From: Rahnella inusitata_A
GTDB taxonomy: Bacteria; Pseudomonadota; Gammaproteobacteria; Enterobacterales; Enterobacteriaceae
Direction: 5' to 3'
NCBI RefSeq assembly: GCF_965118895.1
Contig: NZ_CBCPJJ010000002.1
Coordinates: 186,001 to 250,000, forward strand
Length of the DNA: 64,000 nt
The notes under the pieces were generated by a model. That model was not told the DNA's origin. It did no database searches and worked only from the letters and a program-made list of their open reading frames with translations. Both the position numbers and the translations under genes were made by a program. This document shows, in pieces, positions 8,428 through 16,985 of the stretch; the first letter of the stretch is position 1, and every line of letters starts with the position of its first letter.

Positions 8428-10398
8428 ATGAGCTATCAGGTTCTTGCCCGTAAGTGGCGCCCCCAAACTTTTGCCGACGTCGTCGGACAGGAACATGTGC
8501 TGACCGCACTGGCTAATGGCCTGTCGCTCGGGCGCATTCATCATGCCTACCTGTTTTCCGGTACCCGTGGCGTGGGGAAAACCACCATTGCCCGTCTGCT
8601 GGCGAAAGGGCTTAACTGCGAAACCGGCATCACTTCCACGCCGTGCGGCGTGTGTGATAACTGCCGTGAGATCGAGCAGGGCCGTTTCGTCGACCTGATT
8701 GAAATCGATGCCGCCTCCCGTACCAAAGTTGAAGATACCCGCGAATTGCTGGACAACGTCCAGTACGCACCGGCGCGCGGCCGCTTCAAAGTTTATCTGA
8801 TTGACGAAGTGCACATGCTCTCGCGCCACAGCTTTAATGCGCTGTTGAAAACGCTGGAAGAGCCGCCTGCGCACGTCAAATTCCTGCTGGCGACCACCGA
8901 TCCGCAGAAATTACCCGTCACGATTTTATCGCGTTGTTTGCAGTTCCATCTGAAAGCACTGGATCCGGAACAAATCCGCAAACAGCTCGAAAATGTATTA
9001 ACTCAGGAAGCCATCGCTACTGAGCCACGTGCGCTTCAGCTGCTTTCCCGCGCTGCCGACGGCAGTATGCGTGATGCGCTGAGTCTCACCGATCAGGCGA
9101 TTGCGATGGGGCAGGGCGCGGTCACCACAGAGACCGTGGCGCAAATGCTCGGTACGCTCGATGACGAACAGCCGCTGGCGATGCTTGAGGCGCTGGTCAG
9201 CGCCGACGGCGGTCAGATGATGGCGCAGGTGGAGCAGGCAGCCTCACGCGGCGTGGATTGGGAAAATCTGCTGGTAGAAACGCTGGCACTTTTGCACCGC
9301 ATTGCGATGGTTCAGCTGTTGCCGTCAGTGCTCGACAACCATTACGCCGCCATCGAACAACGTTTGCGTGAACTGGCTCGCGTGATCCCGCCTGCCGACG
9401 TTCAGCTTTACTACCAGACATTACTGATTGGCCGCAAAGAGCTGGCGTATGCGCCGGATAAACGCATGGGTGTCGAAATGACGCTGCTGCGCGCGCTGGC
9501 CTTCCACCCGAAAGTGATTATTGCTGAACCGGCTCCGCAGCCGGTCGCTGCACCGGTCGGTCAGGCATCGCCTGCTCCTGCGGGGCATGCACCACGCGCC
9601 GTGCAGGCGCAACAGCCGTCAGCGCAACAATTTAATAATGATTCACCTCCGCCACACGGCAGCGCGGAACCGGCGTCGATGCCGGATTCCACCGCCCAGC
9701 TCTTGCAGGCGCGAACACAATTACTCAGGCAGCAGGGGAGTACCACCCCAAAAAAAGCTGAGCCGGCAGCGCCAGGAAAAGCGCGGCCGGCAAACTCAGC
9801 ACTGGAGCGTCTCGCTTCGGTGACTGAACGTGCGCAAACCCTGGCCAGCGTGAAGAAAGAACCCGCGGCGCCGGTAAAAGAAGAAGCGTACCGCTGGAAA
9901 GCGTTGACGGAGCCGGAAGAATCGCCGGAACCGATCGCGACGCCGAAAGCGTTACGGACAGCGCTGGAGCATGAAAAATCCCCGGAACTGACGTCCCGTC
10001 TGGCAGAAGAAGCCATAGAGCGTGACGAATGGGCGGCAGAAATCAGCCGCTTAACCATTCCGAAGCTGGTTCAGCAACTGGCGCTGAATGCTTATCGCGA
10101 ACAGCCAGAACCTGGCAAGATTTGCCTGCATCTGCGTTCATCGCAAAAGCATCTCAATTCGCCGTCGGCGCAGAAAGTGCTGGCGGATGCCTTATCGGGG
10201 CTGCATCAGACACCGGTTGAACTCACCGTGCTGGAAGATGATAATCTGGCGGTGAAGACGCCACTGGAATGGCGACAGGCCATTTACGAAGAAAAACTGG
10301 CGCAGGCGCGTCAGTCGATCATTGCGGATAACAACATTCAGACGCTGCGCCGTTTCTTCGACGCAGAACTGGATGAAGAAAGTATCCGCCCAATTTAA
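8428..10398 (+). CDS. dnaX: DNA polymerase III subunits tau and gamma
   Basis: 656 residues (E. coli tau 643). The AAA+ clamp-loader domain shows the Walker A motif GTRGVGKTT (about residues 45-53), a zinc module CGVCDNC, Walker B DEVHML and sensor LATTDPQKLP. A proline/alanine-rich linker follows (about 370-470), then the C-terminal tau domains that contact DnaB and the alpha subunit. The shorter gamma form is made by -1 frameshifting at codon 443 (see the separate entry). ATGAAGTATT precedes the ATG. It is followed at 41 bp by ybaB and recR, the usual operon. Confidence 0.98.
   Translation: MSYQVLARKWRPQTFADVVGQEHVLTALANGLSLGRIHHAYLFSGTRGVGKTTIARLLAKGLNCETGITSTPCGVCDNCREIEQGRFVDLIEIDAASRTKVEDTRELLDNVQYAPARGRFKVYLIDEVHMLSRHSFNALLKTLEEPPAHVKFLLATTDPQKLPVTILSRCLQFHLKALDPEQIRKQLENVLTQEAIATEPRALQLLSRAADGSMRDALSLTDQAIAMGQGAVTTETVAQMLGTLDDEQPLAMLEALVSADGGQMMAQVEQAASRGVDWENLLVETLALLHRIAMVQLLPSVLDNHYAAIEQRLRELARVIPPADVQLYYQTLLIGRKELAYAPDKRMGVEMTLLRALAFHPKVIIAEPAPQPVAAPVGQASPAPAGHAPRAVQAQQPSAQQFNNDSPPPHGSAEPASMPDSTAQLLQARTQLLRQQGSTTPKKAEPAAPGKARPANSALERLASVTERAQTLASVKKEPAAPVKEEAYRWKALTEPEESPEPIATPKALRTALEHEKSPELTSRLAEEAIERDEWAAEISRLTIPKLVQQLALNAYREQPEPGKICLHLRSSQKHLNSPSAQKVLADALSGLHQTPVELTVLEDDNLAVKTPLEWRQAIYEEKLAQARQSIIADNNIQTLRRFFDAELDEESIRPI
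9735..9800 (+). promoter_or_regulatory. Programmed -1 frameshift signal in dnaX (gamma subunit)
   Basis: The heptamer A AAA AAA lies at 9750-9756 in frame (Pro441-Lys442-Lys443). After a -1 slip the next codons are AGC TGA, so gamma would be 444 residues ending KKS. The three E. coli elements are all here: a Shine-Dalgarno-like GGGGAG about ten bases upstream (9735-9740), the slip site, and a downstream stem pairing GCTGAG (9757-9762) with CTCAGC (9795-9800), with an inner CCGGC/GCCGG pair. The sequence differs from E. coli (AAAAAAG) but keeps the design. Confidence 0.88.
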
Positions 10399-10439
10399 AC
10401 GCCGCGACGTTAGCGCGGCCATTGCTGAGAGAGAAGACT

Positions 10440-10769
10440 ATGTTTGGAAAAGGCGGCATTGGTAACCTGATGAAACAGGCCCAGCAAATGCAGGAAAAAA
10501 TGCAACAGGCTCAGGCTGAGATCGCGCTGATCGAAGTCACCGGTGAATCGGGCGCTGGTCTGGTCAAAATCACCATCAACGGTGCGCATAATGTGCGTCG
10601 CGTTGAAATCGATCCAAGCCTGCTGGAAGACGACAAAGACATGCTGGAAGACTTGATCGCTGCGGCGTTCAACGACGCAGCACGTCGTATCGAAGAAACT
10701 CAGAAAGAAAAAATGGCAGCCGTTTCTGGCGGCATGCAGTTGCCACCAGGCTTTAAGATGCCGTTCTGA
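10440..10769 (+). CDS. ybaB: YbaB/EbfC nucleoid-associated DNA-binding protein
   Basis: 109 residues from the ATG at 10440, the E. coli YbaB length; the C-terminal half (RRIEETQKEKMAAVSGGMQL) is nearly identical. Family members form tweezer-like dimers that bind DNA and act as nucleoid-associated proteins. The frame is open six codons further upstream, but the MFGKGG start has the GAGAGA ribosome site and matches the family. The stop codon overlaps the recR start by one base (TGATG), which suggests translational coupling. Confidence 0.96.
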   Translation: MFGKGGIGNLMKQAQQMQEKMQQAQAEIALIEVTGESGAGLVKITINGAHNVRRVEIDPSLLEDDKDMLEDLIAAAFNDAARRIEETQKEKMAAVSGGMQLPPGFKMPF

Positions 10770-11374
10770 TGCAAACCAGCCCACTCCTTGAATCATTAAT
10801 GGAGGCGTTGCGTTGCCTGCCGGGCGTTGGCCCGAAGTCAGCGCAGCGTATGGCATTCCAGCTGTTGCAGCGGGATCGCAGCGGCGGAATGCGGCTGGCG
10901 CAGTCGTTAACGCGTGCGATGTCTGAAATTGGCCACTGTGCCGATTGCCGTACTTTCACCGAGCAGGAAATCTGTACGATCTGCGCCAATCCACGGCGTA
11001 AAGAGAACGGCCAGATTTGCGTGGTAGAAAGCCCGGCAGACATTCATGCGATAGAACAAACCGGTCAGTTCTCCGGTCGCTATTTTGTGCTGATGGGCCA
11101 CCTGTCACCCCTTGATGGCATCGGGCCGGATGACATTGGTCTGGGCCGCATGGAAGAGCGTCTTGAAAGCGAAAGCATTCAGGAAGTCATCCTTGCGACT
11201 AACCCGACGGTTGAAGGTGAAGCCACCGCCAACTATATCGCTGAGATGTGCGGCCAGTACGGCGTCCTGGCGAGCCGCATCGCGCACGGTGTGCCGGTTG
11301 GCGGCGAGCTGGATATGGTGGATGGCACCACGCTGTCACATTCCCTCGCCGGGCGGAATCCCTTCAAGTTCTGA
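10769..11374 (+). CDS. recR: Recombination mediator RecR
   Basis: 201 residues, the same as E. coli. It shows the N-terminal helix-hairpin-helix (LPGVGPKSAQRMAFQLL, about residues 15-31), the C4 zinc finger (CADCRTFTEQEICTIC, about 57-72), the TOPRIM domain (ICVVESPADIHAIEQT) and the C-terminal Walker-like tail. RecR with RecF/RecO loads RecA at single-strand gaps. It is the third gene of the dnaX-ybaB-recR unit and ends at a GC-rich hairpin. Confidence 0.97.
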   Translation: MQTSPLLESLMEALRCLPGVGPKSAQRMAFQLLQRDRSGGMRLAQSLTRAMSEIGHCADCRTFTEQEICTICANPRRKENGQICVVESPADIHAIEQTGQFSGRYFVLMGHLSPLDGIGPDDIGLGRMEERLESESIQEVILATNPTVEGEATANYIAEMCGQYGVLASRIAHGVPVGGELDMVDGTTLSHSLAGRNPFKF

Positions 11375-11385
11375 CTGTTATAGAT

Positions 11386-11414
11386 CGGGTGCTGATCACC
11401 GCACCCGGTTTACT
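11386..11414 (+). terminator. Terminator-like hairpin after recR
   Basis: CGGGTGC / GCACCCG stem with an 8-nt loop, followed by GTTTACTTT. It lies 11 nt after the recR stop and ahead of the htpG promoter. Confidence 0.6.
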
Positions 11415-11460
11415 TTCTGCCGATCCCTTCGGCATTTCTTCGTAAAAATTTCTTCTTATG

Positions 11461-11490
11461 CTTGAAAAGCCACGCCTCTAACCCCACTTA
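11461..11490 (+). promoter_or_regulatory. Sigma-32 (heat-shock) promoter of htpG
   Basis: CTTGAAA at 11461-11467 and CCCCACTTA from 11482 are separated by 14 bp. This matches the RpoH consensus (CTTGAAA, 13-15 bp, CCCCATnT) with one clear mismatch. It lies about 52 bp upstream of the htpG start codon. Confidence 0.85.
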
Positions 11491-11541
11491 TTCCTCAACG
11501 TCTGATTTGGTCAATAACAGTATCTGGATTGAGGTAATTTG

Positions 11542-13416
11542 ATGAGTATGAAAGGACAAGAGACACGCGGATTCCAGTCTGAAGTAAAACAACTTCTCCA
11601 TCTGATGATCCATTCTCTGTATTCAAACAAAGAAATTTTCCTGCGTGAGTTGATCTCCAACGCTTCCGATGCGGCTGACAAACTTCGCTTTCGCGCGCTG
11701 TCCACCCCTGAGCTGTATGAAGGCGACGGCGAACTGCACGTGCGTCTGGCGTTTGATAAAGAAAAACGCACCCTGACCCTGAGCGACAACGGTATCGGCA
11801 TGACCCGCGATGAAGTGATCGATAACCTCGGGACTATCGCGAAATCCGGCACCAAAGCGTTCCTGCAGTCTGTCGGTTCTGAGCAGGCGAAAGACAGCCA
11901 GCTGATCGGCCAGTTTGGTGTCGGTTTCTACTCTGCCTTTATCGTGGCGGACAAAGTGACCGTACGCACCCGCGCCGCCGGTGCCAGCGCGGAAGAAGGC
12001 GTGTTCTGGGAATCTGCCGGTGAAGGTGAGTACACTCTGGCCGACATCGAGAAAGCCGATCGCGGGACTGAAATTACCCTGCATCTGCGCGCAGATCAGG
12101 ATGAGTTCCTGGATGACTGGCGCGTGCGCTCCATCATCAGCAAATATTCTGACCACATTGCGCTGCCGGTTGAAGTGGAAACCCGCAACGAAGAAGACGG
12201 CACCGTCACCTGGGAACAAATCAACAAGGCGCAGGCCCTGTGGACCCGTGGTAAAGCCGAGGTCACCGACGAAGAATACGTCGAATTCTACAAGCATATC
12301 TCCCATGATTTCAGCGATCCGCTGAGCTGGAGCCACAACCGCGTTGAAGGTAAGCAGGAATACACTAGCCTGCTGTACATCCCTTCGCAGGCGCCGTGGG
12401 ATATGTGGAATCGCGATCACAAACACGGTCTGAAACTCTACGTGCAGCGCGTGTTCATCATGGACGAAGCTGAGCAGTTCATGCCGAACTACCTGCGCTT
12501 TGTGCGTGGTCTGATCGATTCCAACGATTTGCCGCTGAACGTGTCCCGTGAAATCCTGCAGGACAGCCGCATCACCCAGAACCTGCGCAGTGCGCTGACC
12601 AAACGCGTCCTGCAAATGCTGGAAAAACTGGCGAAAGATGACAACGAAAAATACCTGCAATTCTGGAAACAGTTTGGTCTGGTATTGAAAGAAGGTCCGG
12701 CAGAAGACGGCGCGAACAAAGAAACTATCGCTAAACTGCTGCGTTTCGCCAGCACCCGCAACGACAGCAGCGAGCAGACATTGTCGCTGGAAGAGTATGC
12801 GGCGAGCATGGTGGAAGGTCAGGACAAGATCTATTACATCACCGCCGACAGCTATGCCGCCGCGAAGAGCAGCCCGCATCTGGAACTGTTCCGCAAAAAA
12901 GGCATTGAAGTCCTGCTGTTGTCTGACCGCATCGACGAATGGATGATGAGCTATCTGACCGAGTTCGATGGCAAAGTCTTCCAGTCGGTCAGTAAAGCCG
13001 ATGATTCGCTGGATAAACTGGCCGACGAAGAAACGGAAGAGCAGAAAGAAGCGGAAAAAGCGCTGGAGCCGTTCGTCGAGCGTGTGAAATCTCTGCTGGG
13101 CGACCGTGTGAAAGAAGTGCGTTTGACGCATCGTCTGACCGACACCCCAGCCATCGTCACCACCGGTGCCGATGAAATGACCACGCAGATGGCAAAACTG
13201 TTTGCTGCGGCCGGTCAGGATGCACCAGAAGTGAAATACATCTTCGAACTGAACCCTGATCACGCACTGGTGAAACGCGCCTCTGACGTGGCGGACGAAG
13301 CGCAGTTTGGTGAGTGGATCGAACTGCTGCTGGATCAGGCGCTGTTCGCAGAACGCGGCACGCTGGAAGATCCAAACCTGTTTATCCGTCGTATGAACAC
13401 CTTGCTTCAGGCATAA
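11542..13416 (+). CDS. htpG: Chaperone HtpG (bacterial Hsp90)
   Basis: 624 residues from the ATG at 11542, as in E. coli. The GHKL ATP-binding domain shows ELISNASDAADKLR, LSDNGIGMTRDEV and QLIGQFGVGFYSAFIVADKV in the first 140 residues. The middle domain follows, with NLPLNVSREILQ-like sequence (NDLPLNVSREILQDS), and then the C-terminal dimerisation domain. GAGG seven bases upstream supports this start; a second in-frame ATG two codons later is the start used in some orthologues. Expression is expected to be heat-induced from the sigma-32 promoter. A strong terminator follows. Confidence 0.98.
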   Translation: MSMKGQETRGFQSEVKQLLHLMIHSLYSNKEIFLRELISNASDAADKLRFRALSTPELYEGDGELHVRLAFDKEKRTLTLSDNGIGMTRDEVIDNLGTIAKSGTKAFLQSVGSEQAKDSQLIGQFGVGFYSAFIVADKVTVRTRAAGASAEEGVFWESAGEGEYTLADIEKADRGTEITLHLRADQDEFLDDWRVRSIISKYSDHIALPVEVETRNEEDGTVTWEQINKAQALWTRGKAEVTDEEYVEFYKHISHDFSDPLSWSHNRVEGKQEYTSLLYIPSQAPWDMWNRDHKHGLKLYVQRVFIMDEAEQFMPNYLRFVRGLIDSNDLPLNVSREILQDSRITQNLRSALTKRVLQMLEKLAKDDNEKYLQFWKQFGLVLKEGPAEDGANKETIAKLLRFASTRNDSSEQTLSLEEYAASMVEGQDKIYYITADSYAAAKSSPHLELFRKKGIEVLLLSDRIDEWMMSYLTEFDGKVFQSVSKADDSLDKLADEETEEQKEAEKALEPFVERVKSLLGDRVKEVRLTHRLTDTPAIVTTGADEMTTQMAKLFAAAGQDAPEVKYIFELNPDHALVKRASDVADEAQFGEWIELLLDQALFAERGTLEDPNLFIRRMNTLLQA

Positions 13417-13439
13417 ACACTGTAAATAAAACTAAAAAA

Positions 13440-13465
13440 GGCGTCGCGAAAGTGACGCCTTTTTT
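13440..13465 (+). terminator. Rho-independent terminator of htpG
   Basis: GGCGTCGC, GAAA tetraloop, GTGACGCC, then six T residues. It begins 24 nt after the htpG stop codon. Confidence 0.92.
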
Positions 13466-13671
13466 ATATTAATTAATTAATGATATTCCTAAGTGATCTG
13501 TTTAAATAAAATTCTGCTTTCTGTGAAATGTTTCACACTGTATTTCTAATATATATCGATTTTAATTGTTTTTTTATCTAAGGATGTTTTTATATTCGCA
13601 TTTTTTGTTTGATGTGGCTTTTGTTGCCGTGGTTAAATAAATGAGGTATTAATTAACAATAAGGATTTTGT

Positions 13672-15000
13672 ATGTTATCACCTCAAAGATTACCTCAGCC
13701 TATAATCAGGCATCGTGGCTATTTTTCATCTTTTCGTGGTGGGCTTTCTGATATTGGCGTGCTAAAGAATTCCTCTCAGCCTGAAAATACATTGATTTAT
13801 CCTGGTTCTATGCGTGGTAAATACAAAACTGGTTTGAATGATTCGGTATATTGTATTGGTGATGGTTTTGAAAGTGAACTTATCGTTACGATTTATGAGC
13901 AATTGTCGAAACGTGGAATAATATTGTATTTAAAAGAAAATTCGCGGATAAAAGGTGTGCTGGACGATATTGTTTCTTTCCTCGCGTCTTTTGATGAAAA
14001 TTCCGGAAAGCGTATTTTTGTCACGTTTACTGGTGGCGCAACGCTTTCGAGAAATATACTAGCTAGTCAGGTGTTGAATATTATTTCCCCAGTAAACGTC
14101 ATAAACGTTACCTGGAATACGTGGCATCTGTTGCCCAATAAATGGCGTTGTTTCCATACGTGTTGGGTAGTCAGACTTGATTTGAACAGCGGTAATGTCA
14201 GTTCTTTTGAAACAAGCTTTTCTGAATTGAATTACTTTGTTAATCAAAATAATTTTCTAATAAAATCCAGGTTGCTCAGGGAGCAGAGAAGTAAGGCATT
14301 TATTGACGACTGGTTTCGCCGTCACCCCCAAATGTCCTCGTCAAAAAGTCGTGTTACAGAATTAATTTCAGATAAAACTTCGGGTTACTGTTATACGTTT
14401 TTACAGCCTCAAAATGATATCGAGTCATACATCTTTGTTTATTATCCACATACTATGACGGACTTCAGTGAGGAAGGAATTGCTCAGATGCTTGATACCA
14501 AAGAAGTGGCTTTCGTTATTCTTTACCCGTCAAATAAAATAGTCTTGCCCAAAGGTCCTGAAATCAGTGTCGGGAATGAGTCTATCTCTGGTTTTCAGAA
14601 TGAGCCGTCGACGAGTTACACTCTTACCCACCGTAAAGTCCCACGACCCGCAGCAAATACGCCGGCAGTACAAAATAGAGCTCGCTCAACTTCTATCCTG
14701 CCAGCACTTCATTTTACGATCACCGAAAGCGCTACTTTTAAAGAGCAACTTGCTATCTTGCAATCAATTAAATCCGGGATGTTCCAGGCTGCATTGGCCA
14801 AGATTGAATCTATCCGTCAGGATCTGCAAAGTGGACGTTTGCCGGAAAAAACAGTGGCTGGTTATTATGTGAGTGATGTTACGGGACTGGGTGGAACCGG
14901 ACGAGGTGCGTGGCGGTTATTAATTGAGCGCAAAGGCAATGTGCTTAACCTTTACTGTATCGCCGACTACCACCAAAACCGTTGGCGAGTCTGGAGTTAA
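13672..15000 (+). CDS. Uncharacterised AT-rich orphan protein (442 aa)
   Basis: I do not recognise this protein. It has 442 residues with no signal peptide and no convincing membrane helix. The N-terminus is rich in Ser/Arg/Gly/Pro; a middle part has a GxG-like stretch (VTFTGGATLSRN, about residue 121); a Ser/Pro/Thr-rich linker (about 310-345) precedes a helical segment. The last 45 residues form a small basic unit (GTGRGAWRLLIERKGNVLNL) that faintly recalls RelE/ParE-type toxin folds, which is only a hint. AAGGA seven bases upstream supports the ATG. Base composition and codon use are clearly more AT-rich than htpG and adk on either side, and the 200 bp upstream are very AT-rich, so recent acquisition is likely. 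Confidence 0.8.
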   Translation: MLSPQRLPQPIIRHRGYFSSFRGGLSDIGVLKNSSQPENTLIYPGSMRGKYKTGLNDSVYCIGDGFESELIVTIYEQLSKRGIILYLKENSRIKGVLDDIVSFLASFDENSGKRIFVTFTGGATLSRNILASQVLNIISPVNVINVTWNTWHLLPNKWRCFHTCWVVRLDLNSGNVSSFETSFSELNYFVNQNNFLIKSRLLREQRSKAFIDDWFRRHPQMSSSKSRVTELISDKTSGYCYTFLQPQNDIESYIFVYYPHTMTDFSEEGIAQMLDTKEVAFVILYPSNKIVLPKGPEISVGNESISGFQNEPSTSYTLTHRKVPRPAANTPAVQNRARSTSILPALHFTITESATFKEQLAILQSIKSGMFQAALAKIESIRQDLQSGRLPEKTVAGYYVSDVTGLGGTGRGAWRLLIERKGNVLNLYCIADYHQNRWRVWS

Positions 15001-15115
15001 GCTGTCATAACGTGGGCTGATACTGTGGGCTTTCTTGAGGTAACATCGCCTTTAATGGTAAGGTCATCGCCTCAGAACGGCATAAACAAAATCCAAATGT
15101 ATGGGGAACTACGCA

Positions 15116-15760
15116 ATGCGTATCATTCTGCTGGGGGCTCCTGGCGCTGGTAAAGGAACACAGGCTCAATTCATCATGGAGAAATTTGGTATTCCACAAA
15201 TTTCTACCGGCGATATGTTGCGCGCTGCTGTTAAGGCCGGAAGTGAACTCGGCAAGAAAGCAAAAGAGATTATGGACGCCGGTAAACTGGTGACGGATGA
15301 ACTGGTTATCGCACTGGTGAAAGAACGCATTCAGCAGGAAGATTGCCGTAACGGTTTCCTGTTAGATGGTTTTCCTCGCACTATTCCGCAAGCCGATGCT
15401 ATGAAAGACGCGGGTATCAAAGTCGATTACGTTCTGGAATTCGACGTGCCTGACGAACTGATCGTGGATCGCATCGTGGGTCGCCGCGTGCACCCGGGCT
15501 CTGGCCGCGTGTACCACATTCAGTACAATCCGCCAAAAGTGGAAGGTAAAGACGATGTGACCGGCGAAGACCTGATCACCCGTAAAGACGATCAGGAAGA
15601 AACCGTGCGTAAACGTCTGGTGGAATACCATGAGCTGACAGAGCCACTGGTGTCCTACTACGGTAAAGAAGCAGAAGCCGGCAATACTAAGTACGTCAAA
15701 ATTGACGGCACCCAGCAGGTTTCTGCCGTGCGTGACGAACTGGCGGCAATCTTAAGCTGA
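15116..15760 (+). CDS. adk: Adenylate kinase
   Basis: 214 residues from the ATG at 15116 (MRIILLGAPGAGKGTQ), identical in length to E. coli Adk. It shows the P-loop GAPGAGKGT (residues 7-15), the NMP-binding segment QISTGDMLRAAV, GFLLDGFPRT and the LID arginines VGRRVHPGSGRVYH. It interconverts ATP plus AMP and 2 ADP. Five further codons are open upstream, but the family begins at MRIILLGAP. A strong terminator follows the stop. Confidence 0.98.
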   Translation: MRIILLGAPGAGKGTQAQFIMEKFGIPQISTGDMLRAAVKAGSELGKKAKEIMDAGKLVTDELVIALVKERIQQEDCRNGFLLDGFPRTIPQADAMKDAGIKVDYVLEFDVPDELIVDRIVGRRVHPGSGRVYHIQYNPPKVEGKDDVTGEDLITRKDDQEETVRKRLVEYHELTEPLVSYYGKEAEAGNTKYVKIDGTQQVSAVRDELAAILS

Positions 15761-15782
15761 TTCGTACTGTATCTGTTCAGCC

Positions 15783-15815
15783 AACGGGGTGACTTCGGTC
15801 ACCCCGTTTGTTTTT
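15783..15815 (+). terminator. Rho-independent terminator of adk
   Basis: Perfect 11-bp stem AACGGGGTGAC / GTCACCCCGTT closed by a TTCG tetraloop and followed by TGTTTTT. Confidence 0.93.
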
Positions 15816-15984
15816 CAACCATTCCCTGCCAGAAACAGCCACAATTCGCATTGATAGCCACTGCCGTTGTTCCGATCCTCTTTGTTTTCGTTACAATGAC
15901 GTGCGCCTCTTTCTGATTCTTCGTAAACGGAAGCGCCCATATTTTTCACCCTGGCTTCAACGCCATCAATTTAGGATATTCAGC

Positions 15985-16947
15985 ATGACGCAGACCAAAT
16001 TCGGGGTTCTTCTGGTTAATCTCGGGACGCCGGAAGCACCGACTCCGCAGGCCGTGAGAAAGTATCTGGGTGAGTTTTTGAGTGATATCCGCGTCGTGGA
16101 TACCCCGCGTTTGCTGTGGTGGCCAATCCTGAATCTGGTGATTTTGCCTCTGCGTTCTCCGCGCGTATCAAAACTGTATAAGTCAGTGTGGATGGAAGAA
16201 GGCTCGCCGCTGATGGTCTTCAGCCGTCGTCAGCAAAAAGCGCTGGCCGAACGCCTGCCGGGCACGCCCGTTGAATTGGCGATGAGCTACGGTAAGCCGG
16301 GAATGAAAGATCCGATCGAAAAATTGCTGGCTCAGGGCGTCACCAAAATGGTTGTTCTGCCGCTGTATCCGCAATATTCGTGTTCCACCAGCGCTGCCGT
16401 GTTTGACGGCGTGGCGCGCGTGCTGAAATCCCAGCGTCGCCTGCCTTCAATCAGTTTTATCCGCGATTACGCTACCCATCCGGCGTACATCTCCGCACTG
16501 AAAGCCAGCATCGAACGCTCTTTCGCGCAAAACGGCGTACCTGACCGTCTGGTCTTGTCGTTCCACGGTATTCCGAAACGTTTTGTGGCAGAAGGCGATG
16601 ATTACGAACAGCGCTGCCGTGACACTGCGCAGGCGCTGACCGACGCGCTGCAACTGCCGACCGGCAAAATCATGCTGACCTTCCAGTCGCGCTTTGGTCG
16701 CGAGCCATGGCTGACGCCGTACACTGACGAAACGCTGAAAGGCCTTCCGGCTCAGGGCGTTAAGTACATTCAGATTATCTGTCCGGGCTTTGCCTCAGAC
16801 TGTCTGGAGACGCTGGAAGAAATCAAAGAAGAAAACCGTGAGATTTTTATTCATGCAGGCGGCGAGCGCTTCGAATATATTGACGCCTTAAACGACCAGC
16901 CGGAGCATATCGATCTGCTGCAACAACTGGTCACTCAGCACTTCTGA
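15985..16947 (+). CDS. hemH: Ferrochelatase
   Basis: 320 residues from the ATG at 15985 (MTQTKFGVLLVNLGTPEAP), the E. coli HemH length. It inserts Fe2+ into protoporphyrin IX, the last step of protoheme synthesis, at the inner face of the membrane. The family motifs LSFHGIPKRFV (metal-site histidine) and FQSRFGREPWLTPYTDETL are present, followed by CPGFASDCLETLEEI. AGGATA sits upstream of the start; the 59 codons open further upstream have no family similarity. The gap to gsk is only 38 bp; E. coli has aes in the region, which is absent here. Confidence 0.97.
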   Translation: MTQTKFGVLLVNLGTPEAPTPQAVRKYLGEFLSDIRVVDTPRLLWWPILNLVILPLRSPRVSKLYKSVWMEEGSPLMVFSRRQQKALAERLPGTPVELAMSYGKPGMKDPIEKLLAQGVTKMVVLPLYPQYSCSTSAAVFDGVARVLKSQRRLPSISFIRDYATHPAYISALKASIERSFAQNGVPDRLVLSFHGIPKRFVAEGDDYEQRCRDTAQALTDALQLPTGKIMLTFQSRFGREPWLTPYTDETLKGLPAQGVKYIQIICPGFASDCLETLEEIKEENREIFIHAGGERFEYIDALNDQPEHIDLLQQLVTQHF

Positions 16948-16985
16948 CAGAAGGCTGAGTTTTTTGAATTTCCCGAGAATAACGA

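Noticed and set aside
11623..13263. 546-codon open frame antisense to htpG
   Set aside because: It mirrors the htpG codon pattern on the other strand, is Gln/Phe-rich as such shadows are, has no ribosome site, and htpG itself is unmistakable.
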